Below, in pieces: positions 9,045-17,611 of a stretch of DNA of 64,000 bases; positions within the stretch are counted from its first letter, which is position 1; every line of letters starts with the position of its first letter. Source of the DNA: an uncultured Verrucomicrobiota bacterium (lineage in GTDB: Bacteria; Verrucomicrobiota; Verrucomicrobiia; Limisphaerales; UBA9464); NCBI GenBank assembly GCA_903907995.1, contig CAIVQH010000049.1:41922-105921 (forward strand), written 5' to 3'. The translations under genes and the position numbers were made by a program. The notes beneath the pieces are model-generated. The model had not been told where the DNA came from. It made no database searches and worked only from the letters and a program-made list of their open reading frames with translations.

Positions 9045-11411
9045 TCAGTTCGCCGTCACGCTGATGTTGTCGATCGCCACCCGCATGTCCTGCGGGGAGA
9101 AACCGTAGAGACCGGGCGAGCCATGCGAGTGGGCGTGCTTGTGCGGCACCTCAATGGTCCAGGCCTCGGGTTCGGGATCACCCTTCTTCCACGCCTTGGC
9201 CCGGACGACACCGGAGCCATCGGCCGCGATATCCACGCGCGTCTTGAGGTGGTACCATGTCTCGGGCACCCACTTGAACTGCACGGCGGCCTTCACACGC
9301 TCCTGGTTGGAGTTCACTTCGAGCTGCTGGGCGTTGCCCTTGAGGATGATGGCGTAGCGCTGGTTGATCAGGCCCACCTCGGACATCTTGCGCTTGTTGC
9401 CCTCGCTCAGCACATCAGCCTCGACGGTGTAATTCGTCATGTCGGGGAAGCCAAAGAAGACCTGCCCGCGCTGGAAAAGCCGGTTGTCGATCGTCTTGAC
9501 CAAGGCCTGATTGGTGCCGCCCGTGGGATCCTTGACGCGCACCTCGAAGCGGAAGCGTGCCGAGTTCCATGGCAGTGGCGGGTAAGCGAACAGGGTCGGC
9601 GGTTCGACCGTGTTCGTCGTGAGGTTCGTCACCGCGAAGCTCTCAAAATTCTGCTTGAGCGGGATGCCCGGCAGCACGCGGCCTTTGACGTAGCCAGACA
9701 ACTCGGTGCCGTCGGCGAGCTTGAGCGTGGCCTTGAACTGGCCGCCACTGCCCACCGGCACCTTGTCTGCCACGAGCTGCCCGTCGGGGTTGAAGCTGCC
9801 CTTCATGGTCGCCTTCACCAGTGCGGTCGGCGGAATGAACGACTCCCAGTGGAGCGACTTCGGATCGACCTCCTCCTGGACGGTGAAGCCGTTGGCATCC
9901 AGCGTGCGCACGTGGAAGGACTGCGTCTGGCCGGGCCGGAGCAGCACTTCGTAGGGGATGATCTGGAGCTGCTTGGCCGGCCCCGGAGCGGGCCAGTCGG
10001 CGGCCATGGGAACGGGCTTGAGGCCGGGATTGTTCCCCGCCTTGCCGAAGGCGTAGAGCTTCTTGTCGGTCTGCACGTACAGCTTGCCATTATAGCCGAT
10101 GGGCGAGCCGAACACGCGGCCGGTCACCTGCGTGCGGCAGATTTCCTCGACACCGTCGGCGCCGGGCTTGAGCACGACCAGGTCGCCGTTGGCCACGCTG
10201 TCCGCGTCGGCGGAAGTGGCGTTGCTGGCATCCTTCATCGTGACGTACATGCCGACGTACAGGAGGCCATCCGCGTAGAAGGGCGTGCTCTGGCGCTGCT
10301 CGATGCCGACCTTCTTCTTCCACAGCACCTTGCCGGTCATGGCCTCCACGGCGCACAGCTCACCGGTGCCGTTGACCTCGTAAATGGTGTCACCCACCAG
10401 CACGGGCGAACTGGCCAGGGAGCCGACGCCGTTGCGCCACTGTTCCAGAGTCTTCCCGTCCAGGACGTGCGGCGTGGTCGAGTTGGTCGGGTGAATTTCG
10501 TCCGGCTTCGGGATGCGGAACGAGGCCATGCGGCCGATTTCGGAGGAGTCGAGATTTTCCGACTCATGCAGGGCGATGAGGCTGTCCTTGTAACGGATGA
10601 GTCCGGCATTGATGCCTCCCTTGGCCCCCGCCTTGGCGAACGGGAAGCGCCAGAGCGGCTCGCCGGTGCGGGCGTTGATGGCCAGCACGGTCGAATCGCC
10701 GCCGGCGCTGTAGAGCACGCGTTTGCCGCCCCACACGTCCAGCCACGGCTGCGAGAAGGTGTTGTCCTGCGGCCGGTCGCCGGGCGCGCTGGACCAGACG
10801 AGCGCGCCCGTCTTCTTGTCGAACGCGTAGAAGCGGTCACCGGCCGGGCCGTGCGCACCCCACGAGCTGGTGACGCCGCGCGTGATGACCAGTTCGTGAT
10901 CCACGACCGGCGTCGCTGTGCGGGAGTTGGGGAAGGTGAGCCGGCCAAACTCCTCCATCATCGAGTGCTGCCACAGCAGCTTGCCGTCGGCGCTGAAGGC
11001 CGAGAGCAGCCCCTGCGTGTGCAGCGCATAAACGTTGCCGGTCTCGGCATCGACGGTCGGGCTGGAAGTGGCGTAGCGGGAGTAAACCGTGTCGCTTAGG
11101 AAGTCGTTCTCGCCGTGCCGCCAAAGCTCCTTGCCGGTTTCCGCGTCAAAGCAGGCGGTGAACTCCTGCAGGTCCGGCCCGTCGCCGACATAGCCGTTGA
11201 TGAAGAGCTTTCCGTCCGCGATGACGGGCGTGCTTTGGCCGGGAAAATCCACGCTCCAGAGCGGTGCCTTGGCGTCCGGTTTGGCGGGCAGGCCCGTTTC
11301 CGTGGAGACCGAGGTCCCTGCGGGTCCACGCCAGGTGAGCCAGCCGGTGGCGGCGAAGGACGGTGAAAGGGCGAGAAGCGAGACGGCGGCCGAGACAAAG
11401 AAGCGGTTCAT
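9045..11411 (-). CDS. Secreted PQQ-like beta-propeller protein with C-terminal beta-sandwich
   Basis: 788 residues from the ATG at 11411, chosen because it begins a signal peptide (MNRFFVSAAVSLLALSPSFA); the frame extends 20 codons further upstream toward the operator region. The N-terminal 430 residues are PQQ/WD-like blades (WLTWRGPAGTSVS, FDAETGKELWRHG, FDKKTGALVWSS, INARTGEPLWRF, VEAMTGKVLWKK). The C-terminal 330 residues form beta-rich domains including a 3-keto-disaccharide hydrolase or laminin-G-like segment (PETWYHLKTRVDIAADGSG). It is divergently transcribed from the marR-type gene across a perfect palindrome, which suggests control by that regulator. Confidence 0.82.
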   Translation of the reverse strand: MNRFFVSAAVSLLALSPSFAATGWLTWRGPAGTSVSTETGLPAKPDAKAPLWSVDFPGQSTPVIADGKLFINGYVGDGPDLQEFTACFDAETGKELWRHGENDFLSDTVYSRYATSSPTVDAETGNVYALHTQGLLSAFSADGKLLWQHSMMEEFGRLTFPNSRTATPVVDHELVITRGVTSSWGAHGPAGDRFYAFDKKTGALVWSSAPGDRPQDNTFSQPWLDVWGGKRVLYSAGGDSTVLAINARTGEPLWRFPFAKAGAKGGINAGLIRYKDSLIALHESENLDSSEIGRMASFRIPKPDEIHPTNSTTPHVLDGKTLEQWRNGVGSLASSPVLVGDTIYEVNGTGELCAVEAMTGKVLWKKKVGIEQRQSTPFYADGLLYVGMYVTMKDASNATSADADSVANGDLVVLKPGADGVEEICRTQVTGRVFGSPIGYNGKLYVQTDKKLYAFGKAGNNPGLKPVPMAADWPAPGPAKQLQIIPYEVLLRPGQTQSFHVRTLDANGFTVQEEVDPKSLHWESFIPPTALVKATMKGSFNPDGQLVADKVPVGSGGQFKATLKLADGTELSGYVKGRVLPGIPLKQNFESFAVTNLTTNTVEPPTLFAYPPLPWNSARFRFEVRVKDPTGGTNQALVKTIDNRLFQRGQVFFGFPDMTNYTVEADVLSEGNKRKMSEVGLINQRYAIILKGNAQQLEVNSNQERVKAAVQFKWVPETWYHLKTRVDIAADGSGVVRAKAWKKGDPEPEAWTIEVPHKHAHSHGSPGLYGFSPQDMRVAIDNISVTAN

Positions 11412-11475
11412 ACGGCGAAAGATTTTTCGGCGAACGCTGCCGAACATGGCGGGTGCGGCCACCGCTGGCAACCGA

Positions 11476-11497
11476 ATTGATACGGGTGCGTATCAAT
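11476..11497. promoter_or_regulatory. Perfect palindrome, candidate MarR-family operator
   Basis: ATTGATACG and CGTATCAAT are perfect inverted repeats separated by GGTG. The site lies 65 bases upstream of the propeller gene start (11411) and about 70-95 bases upstream of the probable marR start. Length, symmetry and location between divergent genes fit an autoregulatory MarR-family binding site. Regulation is inferred from position only. Confidence 0.6.
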
Positions 11498-11569
11498 CGT
11501 CCTGACGCTCGGAACGGGCGTCGGGCTCGTTTTGTAACGAACTGGCGCGGAGTCCTTGGCAAGACCCGC

Positions 11570-12103
11570 GTGGCCACGCTAAACAAACCCCGCTTGGCCA
11601 CGAAAAAGGCAACGACCCTTCCGGAGCCCCCCCTGCCGCTCGATTCGCCGCAGCGACGACGCCTGCCGCCCTTGCTGCGCCGGGCCTGGTACGGGCTGAA
11701 CCAGGCCTTTCGCCGCCGCATCGCGCACACGGGCGTGACGCCGGACCAGTTCACCGCCCTGCGGACGCTCATCGAGGGCGACCCCAGCGGACTGACCCAG
11801 CGCGATCTCACGCTCGCGATGTCGAGTGACCCCAACACCGTCGCCTCGCTGCTGGAACGCATGGAGGAGGCCGGCTGGGTCGAGCGCAAACCGCACGAGC
11901 GCGACCGCCGGGCCTACCGGATCCGTCTCCTGCCCGCCGGCAATGAGCGCTATGAGGTGGTGCGTGAGCTGGCCATCGCCTTGCAGACGGATGTGCTGGG
12001 CGTGCTGCCGGAGGGCGAGCGGGAACATTTCCTCGAACAGCTCGCCCTGGTCGCCGCGAACTGCCGCAAGGCCGCCGAGGAAGCGCCTCGTGGACGCGGC
12101 TAA
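11570..12103 (+). CDS. MarR-family transcriptional regulator
   Basis: About 177 residues from GTG at 11570; TTG at 11594 is an equally possible start, and the frame is open further upstream through the palindromic operator. The winged-helix core is clear: VTPDQFTALRTLIEGDPSGL, TQRDLTLAMSSDPNTVASLL, ERMEEAGWVERKPHERDRRA (wing DRRAYRIRLLPAG), followed by the C-terminal dimerisation helices. It probably represses itself and the divergent propeller gene. No ligand can be predicted. A short palindrome CGTGGCCACG overlaps the proposed GTG. Confidence 0.87.
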   Translation: MATLNKPRLATKKATTLPEPPLPLDSPQRRRLPPLLRRAWYGLNQAFRRRIAHTGVTPDQFTALRTLIEGDPSGLTQRDLTLAMSSDPNTVASLLERMEEAGWVERKPHERDRRAYRIRLLPAGNERYEVVRELAIALQTDVLGVLPEGEREHFLEQLALVAANCRKAAEEAPRGRG

Positions 12104-12230
12104 GTAGGTCGGGCCGCTGGCCCGACACCGTACGGCGGGCTGCCAGCCCGCTGAAAGCTACCGCTCCGCACCCGACGGGCTGGCAGCCCGCCGTACCTGT
12201 CAGGCTGGCAGCCTGACCTACTTGAGCCGC
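12096..12230. repeat. Nested intergenic palindrome (REP/BIME-like)
   Basis: An outer inverted repeat (GCGGCTAAGTAGGTC at 12096-12110 against GACCTACTTGAGCCGC at 12215-12230) encloses several GC-rich hairpins built on the word GGCTGCCAGCC: GCGGGCTGCCAGCCCGC, GACGGGCTGGCAGCCCG and TCAGGCTGGCAGCCTGA. The CGTACGGCGGGCTGCCAGCC block recurs inverted as GGCTGGCAGCCCGCCGTAC. It begins at the marR stop codon and fills the gap to the next gene. It could act as an RNA-level terminator. Confidence 0.75.
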
Positions 12231-12286
12231 TCTGGGACGCTTTTGTTTTGCGCTGGACCGGGGCTTTCGCAGCTAATCCCCCACCA

Positions 12287-13153
12287 ATGGAAGCACCGCC
12301 CGTCCTGTCTGCGGACTCCGCGCCGCCGGAACTGCCCGCCCCGACGCCCAAGCCCGTTTGGCGCTGGGCGGTAATGCTACTGATACTGGCGTCCTATCCC
12401 CTCACGCTGGGCCTGCTGGCGGAAGTGCTGGGACGTTTTGGGATCAAGGAACCTTCGGGTCAGACGGCCATCCTGCCCGATACCACGAGTGGGCTGCTGT
12501 GGGTCTGCGTGGAAAATGCCGGCATCTTCGCGTTGCTCTTTGCCCTTGCGTGGGTGTTTGGCCGGGCGTCGTTGGACGACTTGTTTGCCCGCTGGCGGCG
12601 TCCTTGGCTGACGCTGGGTCTGGGGGCGGCGTGGTCGGTCGTCTTAAGGCTGGTCGTCGGCGGCTTGGTCGCCGGTGTAGTGGTGGTGGTGACGCTCTGG
12701 AAGAAGCTGTCCGGGGGCGGCGAGGTGGCGCTGGATCAGTTTCGGCCCAAGATCGAAAATCTGCTGTCGATCGACGCCCTGCACCATCCGCTTTACCTCC
12801 TGGTGGCGGTCACGCTGGTGAGCTTCGTGGTGGCCGGGCTGCGCGAAGAACTGTGGCGGGCCGGCATGCTGGCGGCCTTCCGGGGCCTCCTGCCGGCGCG
12901 CTGGCAGAACCGCTGGGGCCAGGCGGTGGCCATCCTGTTTGCGGCCATCATATTCGGTCTCGGCCACCTGCCACAGGGGGCGGCGGGAGTGCTGATGACG
13001 GGCCTGCTCGGCATCGGGCTCGGCTGGGTGATGACGCTGCATCGCTCGCTCTGGGTGGCGGTGCTGGCCCACGGTTTCTTTGACGCGACCTCCTTCGTGG
13101 GCATCTGGGCGCTCGACCGCTCCGGGCTGCTGAAGCAGATCATCCCCGGCTAG
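12287..13153 (+). CDS. CPBP-family intramembrane glutamic endopeptidase
   Basis: 288 residues from the ATG at 12287, preferred over an in-frame ATG 13 codons upstream. There are about seven hydrophobic segments. The three CPBP motifs are present: EELWRAG (EExxxR with catalytic glutamates), FGLGHLPQG (FxxxH) and HGFFDATSF (HxxxD/N type). These enzymes (Rce1/bacteriocin-processing Abi family) cleave substrates in the membrane. No bacteriocin or prenylated-protein gene is adjacent, so the substrate is unknown. Confidence 0.85.
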   Translation: MEAPPVLSADSAPPELPAPTPKPVWRWAVMLLILASYPLTLGLLAEVLGRFGIKEPSGQTAILPDTTSGLLWVCVENAGIFALLFALAWVFGRASLDDLFARWRRPWLTLGLGAAWSVVLRLVVGGLVAGVVVVVTLWKKLSGGGEVALDQFRPKIENLLSIDALHHPLYLLVAVTLVSFVVAGLREELWRAGMLAAFRGLLPARWQNRWGQAVAILFAAIIFGLGHLPQGAAGVLMTGLLGIGLGWVMTLHRSLWVAVLAHGFFDATSFVGIWALDRSGLLKQIIPG

Positions 13154-13184
13154 GACGGGGTGTTTGCGGTGGCGCCACTACGCC

Positions 13185-13991
13185 TTACACGCTGAAGCGG
13201 TCGCCATCCTTGGCGATCGTGAAGGGGATTCCGCCCAGCAACGTCTTCAGCCGTTTCCGCGTTTTTGGCAGGTCTTCCCAGAGCTCACGGGCGAGGTGCA
13301 TGAACACGATCTTTCCGATGGGCCGTCCGCGCAGCAACGCCGCCAAGGGCTCCAACTCGACGTGCGCCAGCTCGCAGACGAGGAGGTCGAGTGGCTTGGA
13401 AAGCAACGGGACGAGATCGGTGGCGGCCCCCAGATCGGCAGTATGGGCCACGCGCACACCCGGGGCCTCCAGCAGAAAGCTGAACGCCTCGAACCCGATG
13501 TGCGGATAGCGCGGCTGCAAGGCCCGCCGAAGCGATTCGAGATGGGTGGTGGGGTAGGCCGTGACGTTGACCTTGCCCGCCCGGAATTTCCGGCCTGCGA
13601 TCAGGGCGGTCCAGCGGATTGGGAATCCCAGCAGCGCCGGCGGCAGGATGGTTGCCTCCAGCCACGCCTTCAGTGGGGCGATGCCGGAGCCGGGCAGGTG
13701 GATGGGCAGGGACCGTCGCCGCTGGTTCAGCCAGAGGTCCTGCACGAACAGCGAAAAGCCGCCCACGTGATCGCTGTGCAGGTGCGACAGCAGCACCCCA
13801 TCGAGTTCCTCATATTCCAGCCCACTGGCGAAAAAGCCCGCATTCACACCATCACCGCAATCGACCAGCAAACGGGTGTCGCCGAAATGGTACAGGTAGG
13901 CGGAATGCCGCCGGTCCATCGAAGGCCAGCCGTCGCCCACACCCCAGCAGTGCAGCGTGGCCCGGTTGCCGTCGGCATTGGTGGAGGTCAT
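13185..13991 (-). CDS. MBL-fold metallo-hydrolase
   Basis: 268 residues. The metal-binding signature SHLHSDH is at 69-75 (H70, H72, D74, H75), preceded by LLVDCGDG. A later VAHTADLG supplies the fourth-position His/Asp, and IVFMHLARELWED supplies another His. The layout is that of ribonuclease Z/AtsA-like hydrolases, though the overall similarity I can judge is not enough to call RNase Z. It converges with the CPBP gene and has no obvious operon partner. Confidence 0.85.
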   Translation of the reverse strand: MTSTNADGNRATLHCWGVGDGWPSMDRRHSAYLYHFGDTRLLVDCGDGVNAGFFASGLEYEELDGVLLSHLHSDHVGGFSLFVQDLWLNQRRRSLPIHLPGSGIAPLKAWLEATILPPALLGFPIRWTALIAGRKFRAGKVNVTAYPTTHLESLRRALQPRYPHIGFEAFSFLLEAPGVRVAHTADLGAATDLVPLLSKPLDLLVCELAHVELEPLAALLRGRPIGKIVFMHLARELWEDLPKTRKRLKTLLGGIPFTIAKDGDRFSV

Positions 13992-14185
13992 GCGGGTTGG
14001 TGAGGGGCTGGCTGAATGACGTCAGAAAACCGTAATCTGTAAAAAAGGGCGATACAACCGCCAACCTCCGCTGCGTGAGGTCTGATGAGCTGACCACCCA
14101 AAAACGCCGCCTTCCGCCCTGCAAAAACAGGGAGACACCCGTTCTCCTGCTTGCCAGCGCCGGGGCGGTCGGGTGCTCTTGGGCC

Positions 14186-15217
14186 ATGCGAACGACCACG
14201 CTGCTGTTCCTGCTGCTCACCGCCTTCCGGGCGGGTGCCTGGGACTATGAACTCCACCGCCTGGTCAACGAGCTGGCCCTCGCGTCGCTGCCCGCCAATT
14301 TTCCCGCCTTTGTCCGCGAGCCGGCGGCCCACGAGCGCATCGCGTTCCTGGCCGGCGAGCCTGACCGCTGGCGCAACACGGCCGACGCGACGCTGCGGCA
14401 CGTCAACGCCCCTGAGCATTTCCTGGACCTCGAGGATCTGGAGCCCTACGGCCTGACGCCGGCGACTGTCAGCGTGTTTCGCCACGAATTCGTCGCCCAG
14501 CTCGCGGTCGTCCGGGCCAGGGATCCGTCGAAGTTTCCCGGGGCCGATCCCGCGAAGGATGCCGACCACAACCGCTGGCTGCCCGGCCTGCTCCCGTGGC
14601 GGATCACCGAGGATTACGCGAAGCTCAAATCGGTCTTCAGCTATCTCAAGACCTATGAGCAGTACGGCGGCACGGCGGACGAGATCGCCAACGCCCGCGC
14701 CGACGCCGTGTATGTCATGGGGGTGATGGGCCACTTCGTGGGCGACGCCGCCCAGCCGCTCCACACCACGCGCAACTACAACGGCTGGGTGATGGCGAAT
14801 CCCCACGGCTACACGACCAACCGCACCTTCCACGGCTGGATCGACGGGGGCTACATCGGCAAGGTCGGGCTGGAGCGGGCTCCCATATTCGCCCGCGTGC
14901 GGCCGGCCAAGCCGGTGTGGGAGCGGCTTACCGGCGGACCGCACGACAACGTCTTCCCCGTGACGATGGCCTTCCTGAACGAGCAGTTCGGCGAGATGGA
15001 AAAGACCTACCGGCTGGAGAAGGAGGGCCGCCTTTCCGGCGACGGCGAACGCGGTCTCGAGGGTCGCACTTTCATCGCGCAGCAACTGCTCCGGGGCGGC
15101 CAGATGCTGGGCGACCTGTGGTTCACCGCCTGGGAAAGCGCTCCGATCGACAACTACCTCCGCTCGCAGCTCGCCCAGCGCAGCGATGAGCCGGTGCCGG
15201 CGAAGAAGTCGCCTTGA
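14186..15217 (+). CDS. S1/P1-type zinc nuclease-like secreted protein
   Basis: 343 residues from the ATG at 14186, which begins a signal peptide ending ...RAGA. Cleavage would leave W19 as the new N-terminus, followed by H24 (W-x4-H), as in P1/S1 nucleases where Trp1 binds zinc. Other expected ligands are visible: D60, H78 in HVNAPEHFLD, H183 and D187 in GHFVGDAAQPLH, and H216/D220 in FHGWID. The complete trinuclear zinc set suggests an active periplasmic or secreted nuclease or phospholipase C-type enzyme. Confidence 0.85.
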   Translation: MRTTTLLFLLLTAFRAGAWDYELHRLVNELALASLPANFPAFVREPAAHERIAFLAGEPDRWRNTADATLRHVNAPEHFLDLEDLEPYGLTPATVSVFRHEFVAQLAVVRARDPSKFPGADPAKDADHNRWLPGLLPWRITEDYAKLKSVFSYLKTYEQYGGTADEIANARADAVYVMGVMGHFVGDAAQPLHTTRNYNGWVMANPHGYTTNRTFHGWIDGGYIGKVGLERAPIFARVRPAKPVWERLTGGPHDNVFPVTMAFLNEQFGEMEKTYRLEKEGRLSGDGERGLEGRTFIAQQLLRGGQMLGDLWFTAWESAPIDNYLRSQLAQRSDEPVPAKKSP

Positions 15218-15256
15218 TGGGGGGCTTCCATTTGAGGAGCCGGTTCAATTATTCAT

Positions 15257-15493
15257 ATGAATATAAAAGAAATCTACATACCTCTCCTTAATGAAGGGAC
15301 AGCCACATCCTGGCTGACATACGGAAAGCAGATTACAGACGAAATCTTTGAGGTTTTACCAAGCGAAGACTACGATCCAGAAGATGAGATTTGGAAGTTT
15401 CTGCCTGGAACTTTTGTCAAATGCCGTACGGATACATGGCAAAACCAACCTGTTCTAATTGCATGCTGCCAAGTCGAGAACGCCGAGAAATAG
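15257..15493 (+). CDS. Small AT-rich orphan protein
   Basis: 78 residues (MNIKEIYIPLLNEGT...). The motif IPLLNEGTATSW and PSEDYDPEDEIWKFLPG recall a family of small acidic proteins of unknown function found sporadically in many bacteria; I cannot assign a function. Base composition is strikingly lower in GC than the neighbours (near 43% against about 65%), as is the flanking intergenic DNA, which suggests recent acquisition. A GAGGAG lies 17 bases before the ATG. It could be an immunity-type or stand-alone cytosolic protein. Confidence 0.65.
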   Translation: MNIKEIYIPLLNEGTATSWLTYGKQITDEIFEVLPSEDYDPEDEIWKFLPGTFVKCRTDTWQNQPVLIACCQVENAEK

Positions 15494-15604
15494 TCTTCGC
15501 CGTTTACGGTATGGATCACCGTTGGCCGTCAGATTGAGGCGCCTCGATTGACGTGTGAATGAAATGCATTTCCAAAGAGAGCGGCGGCCAATAAAGCTGT
15601 CGCC

Positions 15605-16930
15605 ATGAAGCCGGCCGACAAGCGACGAGGGGGATGGCTCGCTCTGGGTTTGGTTGGCCTGGTGCTGGCTGGTTGGTGGTTTGGCACCCCGCGCTACGAG
15701 GGCCATTCGCTGGCCTATTGGTTCAACGAGTTTCACCGGACGTCCCAAGGCCAGCGCCAGCCCCGTGCCCGACATGTGCAGCGGGCCATTCAGGCCTTCG
15801 GCACCAATGCGGTGCCCTATTTGCTCGAACTGTCGTTCAACGAGGATTACCGGCCTTGGGACGTCCGGCTGTGGAGCCAACTCACGGCCCGGATACATGG
15901 GCTGAACCGGGCGGGACCGGAAGCGTTCAGGGAGTATTTGAACGCCCGGGAACGCGCCCAGTTCGATCCGGCCGACGATGCGTCGATGTGGTTCTGGTAT
16001 CTCCGCCCTCCGACAGCGTTGGTCCTTCCCTCCCTTACGAATCGGTTGCAGGACCCGCGCCTGCCGATCCGTGCGCGGGCCATCATGCTGCTGGGCTGTC
16101 TCGATGCCACGGCGCTGCCGCATCTGCGGCCCTTTTTTACCAATCAGGATGCCAATGTACGCTCGTTTGCCTTCGCCGCCCTGGCCCGGCTGGACACGAA
16201 CGCGGCCGGAGCGGTGCCCGATCTGATCGTGGCGCTGGATGATCCGGTTTTGAGTCACTTCGTGCCCGCCCAGATTTTGCATCGGATCGGCGGGCCCGCC
16301 CGTCCCGCCCTGCCACGCTTACGCCAAGTGTGGCAGTCCGAAACCAATTTTGACGCGCTGGCGGCCAGCATCCAGATCGGCGACGAAGACTGGGGCAAGG
16401 ACGCGTTGCGTCAGAGCCTGCAACCGCAGGCCGACCCGGGGTTACGGCTCTGGGCGCTCCGGTATCTCAGTGGCCAACACTTTTTGGGGATCCCCTATCA
16501 GTTGCCCCCGATCACGGACGGAAAATTCCTGCTGCCGGAACTGTCCCAGGCGCTACAGGACAGCGACGCCGAGGTGCGTTCCCCGGCGCTGGCCGCCCTC
16601 TGGCGCCTCCATCTGGATACAACCGGACTGAAGCCCTGGCTGGAGGACAAGCTCCGACAGCCCTGGCCCACCGCAATCAATACGACCGCCGAGTGGAGCG
16701 AATGTATGATGGCCAGCGGTCTCTTGCTACAGCTGGATCCAGCCCACCCGGCTGCGCTCCGCTTTCTCGCCGCCCGGCTGGACGATTTTCAGGCGCGGGA
16801 GGCGGTGGACTTGCTCGCGCGGATGGATCCGCCCAGTCCGCCGGCTCTGGAGATTCTTCAGCGGGCCTCCTTGCATAAGGATCGGGCAGTTCGCGAGCAG
16901 GCGATTGAGGCGATAGGTGAATTTCGCTGA
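15605..16930 (+). CDS. Membrane-anchored HEAT-repeat protein
   Basis: 441 residues. A single N-terminal transmembrane helix (LALGLVGLVLAGWWFG) is followed by YEGHSLAYWFNEF and a series of HEAT-like helical repeats, e.g. LGCLDATALPHLRPFF, NVRSFAFAALARLDTNAAG, and DAEVRSPALAALWRLH near residue 330, ending DRAVREQAIEAIGEF. Proteins starting with the YxGxxLxxW motif and carrying HEAT repeats are frequent in Verrucomicrobiota. It is likely a periplasmic scaffold with no enzymatic motif. Confidence 0.8.
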   Translation: MKPADKRRGGWLALGLVGLVLAGWWFGTPRYEGHSLAYWFNEFHRTSQGQRQPRARHVQRAIQAFGTNAVPYLLELSFNEDYRPWDVRLWSQLTARIHGLNRAGPEAFREYLNARERAQFDPADDASMWFWYLRPPTALVLPSLTNRLQDPRLPIRARAIMLLGCLDATALPHLRPFFTNQDANVRSFAFAALARLDTNAAGAVPDLIVALDDPVLSHFVPAQILHRIGGPARPALPRLRQVWQSETNFDALAASIQIGDEDWGKDALRQSLQPQADPGLRLWALRYLSGQHFLGIPYQLPPITDGKFLLPELSQALQDSDAEVRSPALAALWRLHLDTTGLKPWLEDKLRQPWPTAINTTAEWSECMMASGLLLQLDPAHPAALRFLAARLDDFQAREAVDLLARMDPPSPPALEILQRASLHKDRAVREQAIEAIGEFR

Positions 16931-17079
16931 CCCTGCCGGCATGGTTCTGGCTAGGTAACAGCTGTGATCGTGGCCCGCAAAAATCACTTTTCCGGAACTT
17001 CCGCTTGCTCCGCGCGAAAGGTTTGGCTTTTTAACGCGATGCACTGTGGCGCGCCCGGTCCAACCAACGCGCCCAGAAC

Positions 17080-17415
17080 ATGATTACGACAGTCAACGAC
17101 ATGCATTCGCTCCGCCCGGAAAGCTCGCCCCTGCGCCGCCTGCAGGCCAAGGCCACCCTCAAGCCCATCAACTTCTTCTGCGTCGCCCCGCAGGCGAAGG
17201 AGGCCTTCCTGGTCGGTGATTTCAATGACTGGGACCCGACCAGCCACCCGATGAAGAAGAGCTTCGACGGTTCGTGGCAGCTCACGGTCACGCTCGGTCA
17301 CGGCGGGCACCACTACCAGTTCCTGGTGGATGGCAAGCTGATGAACGATCCGCGCGCCCAGGGCCTCGCCCGCAACGAAAAGGGCGAGAAGGTGTCGATG
17401 CTCTTCGTGAGCTGA
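17080..17415 (+). CDS. Isoamylase early-set / glycogen-binding (CBM48/AMPK-like) domain protein
   Basis: 111 residues consisting of essentially one CBM48-type domain: NFFCVAPQAKEAFLVGDFND, W75-like DWDPTSHPMKK, GSWQLTVTLGHGGHHYQFLVDG and NDPRA, all typical of AMPK-beta or branching-enzyme N-domains. It has no catalytic domain and no signal peptide, so it probably acts as a cytoplasmic glycogen-binding adaptor. Glycogen enzymes are not in the window. An alternative ATG lies seven codons downstream. Confidence 0.88.
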   Translation: MITTVNDMHSLRPESSPLRRLQAKATLKPINFFCVAPQAKEAFLVGDFNDWDPTSHPMKKSFDGSWQLTVTLGHGGHHYQFLVDGKLMNDPRAQGLARNEKGEKVSMLFVS

Positions 17416-17473
17416 ACGGGACGAGTGCAGGAGAACGGAGCGCGGACCGTCTGGTCCGCCAGTCGGACCTGTG

Positions 17474-17586
17474 GCTTCCGGCAAGGCCGGAAGCGTCACC
17501 CCGACGTTTCGTGGTTGAGTGAGTCCCTCAGCCGAAATGGATGTCGAGTCGTGTATGCAGTGTTCACGCGGACGTGACCGTCCGCG
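17474..17586. repeat. Two short perfect hairpins downstream of the CBM48 gene
   Basis: GCTTCCGGC-AAG-GCCGGAAGC (17474-17494) and CGCGGACG-TGAC-CGTCCGCG (17567-17586) are perfect inverted repeats in the gap between the convergent CBM48 and tadA genes. Neither has a T-tract, so they are either RNA structures or weak terminators. Confidence 0.45.
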
Positions 17587-17611
17587 CTCCGGTCAACTGC
17601 CCGACTCCGGC

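Noticed and set aside
8979..11099. 706-codon frame antisense to the second propeller protein
   Set aside because: Composition and lack of any recognisable motif mark it as an antisense artefact; the opposite strand encodes a clear secreted protein.
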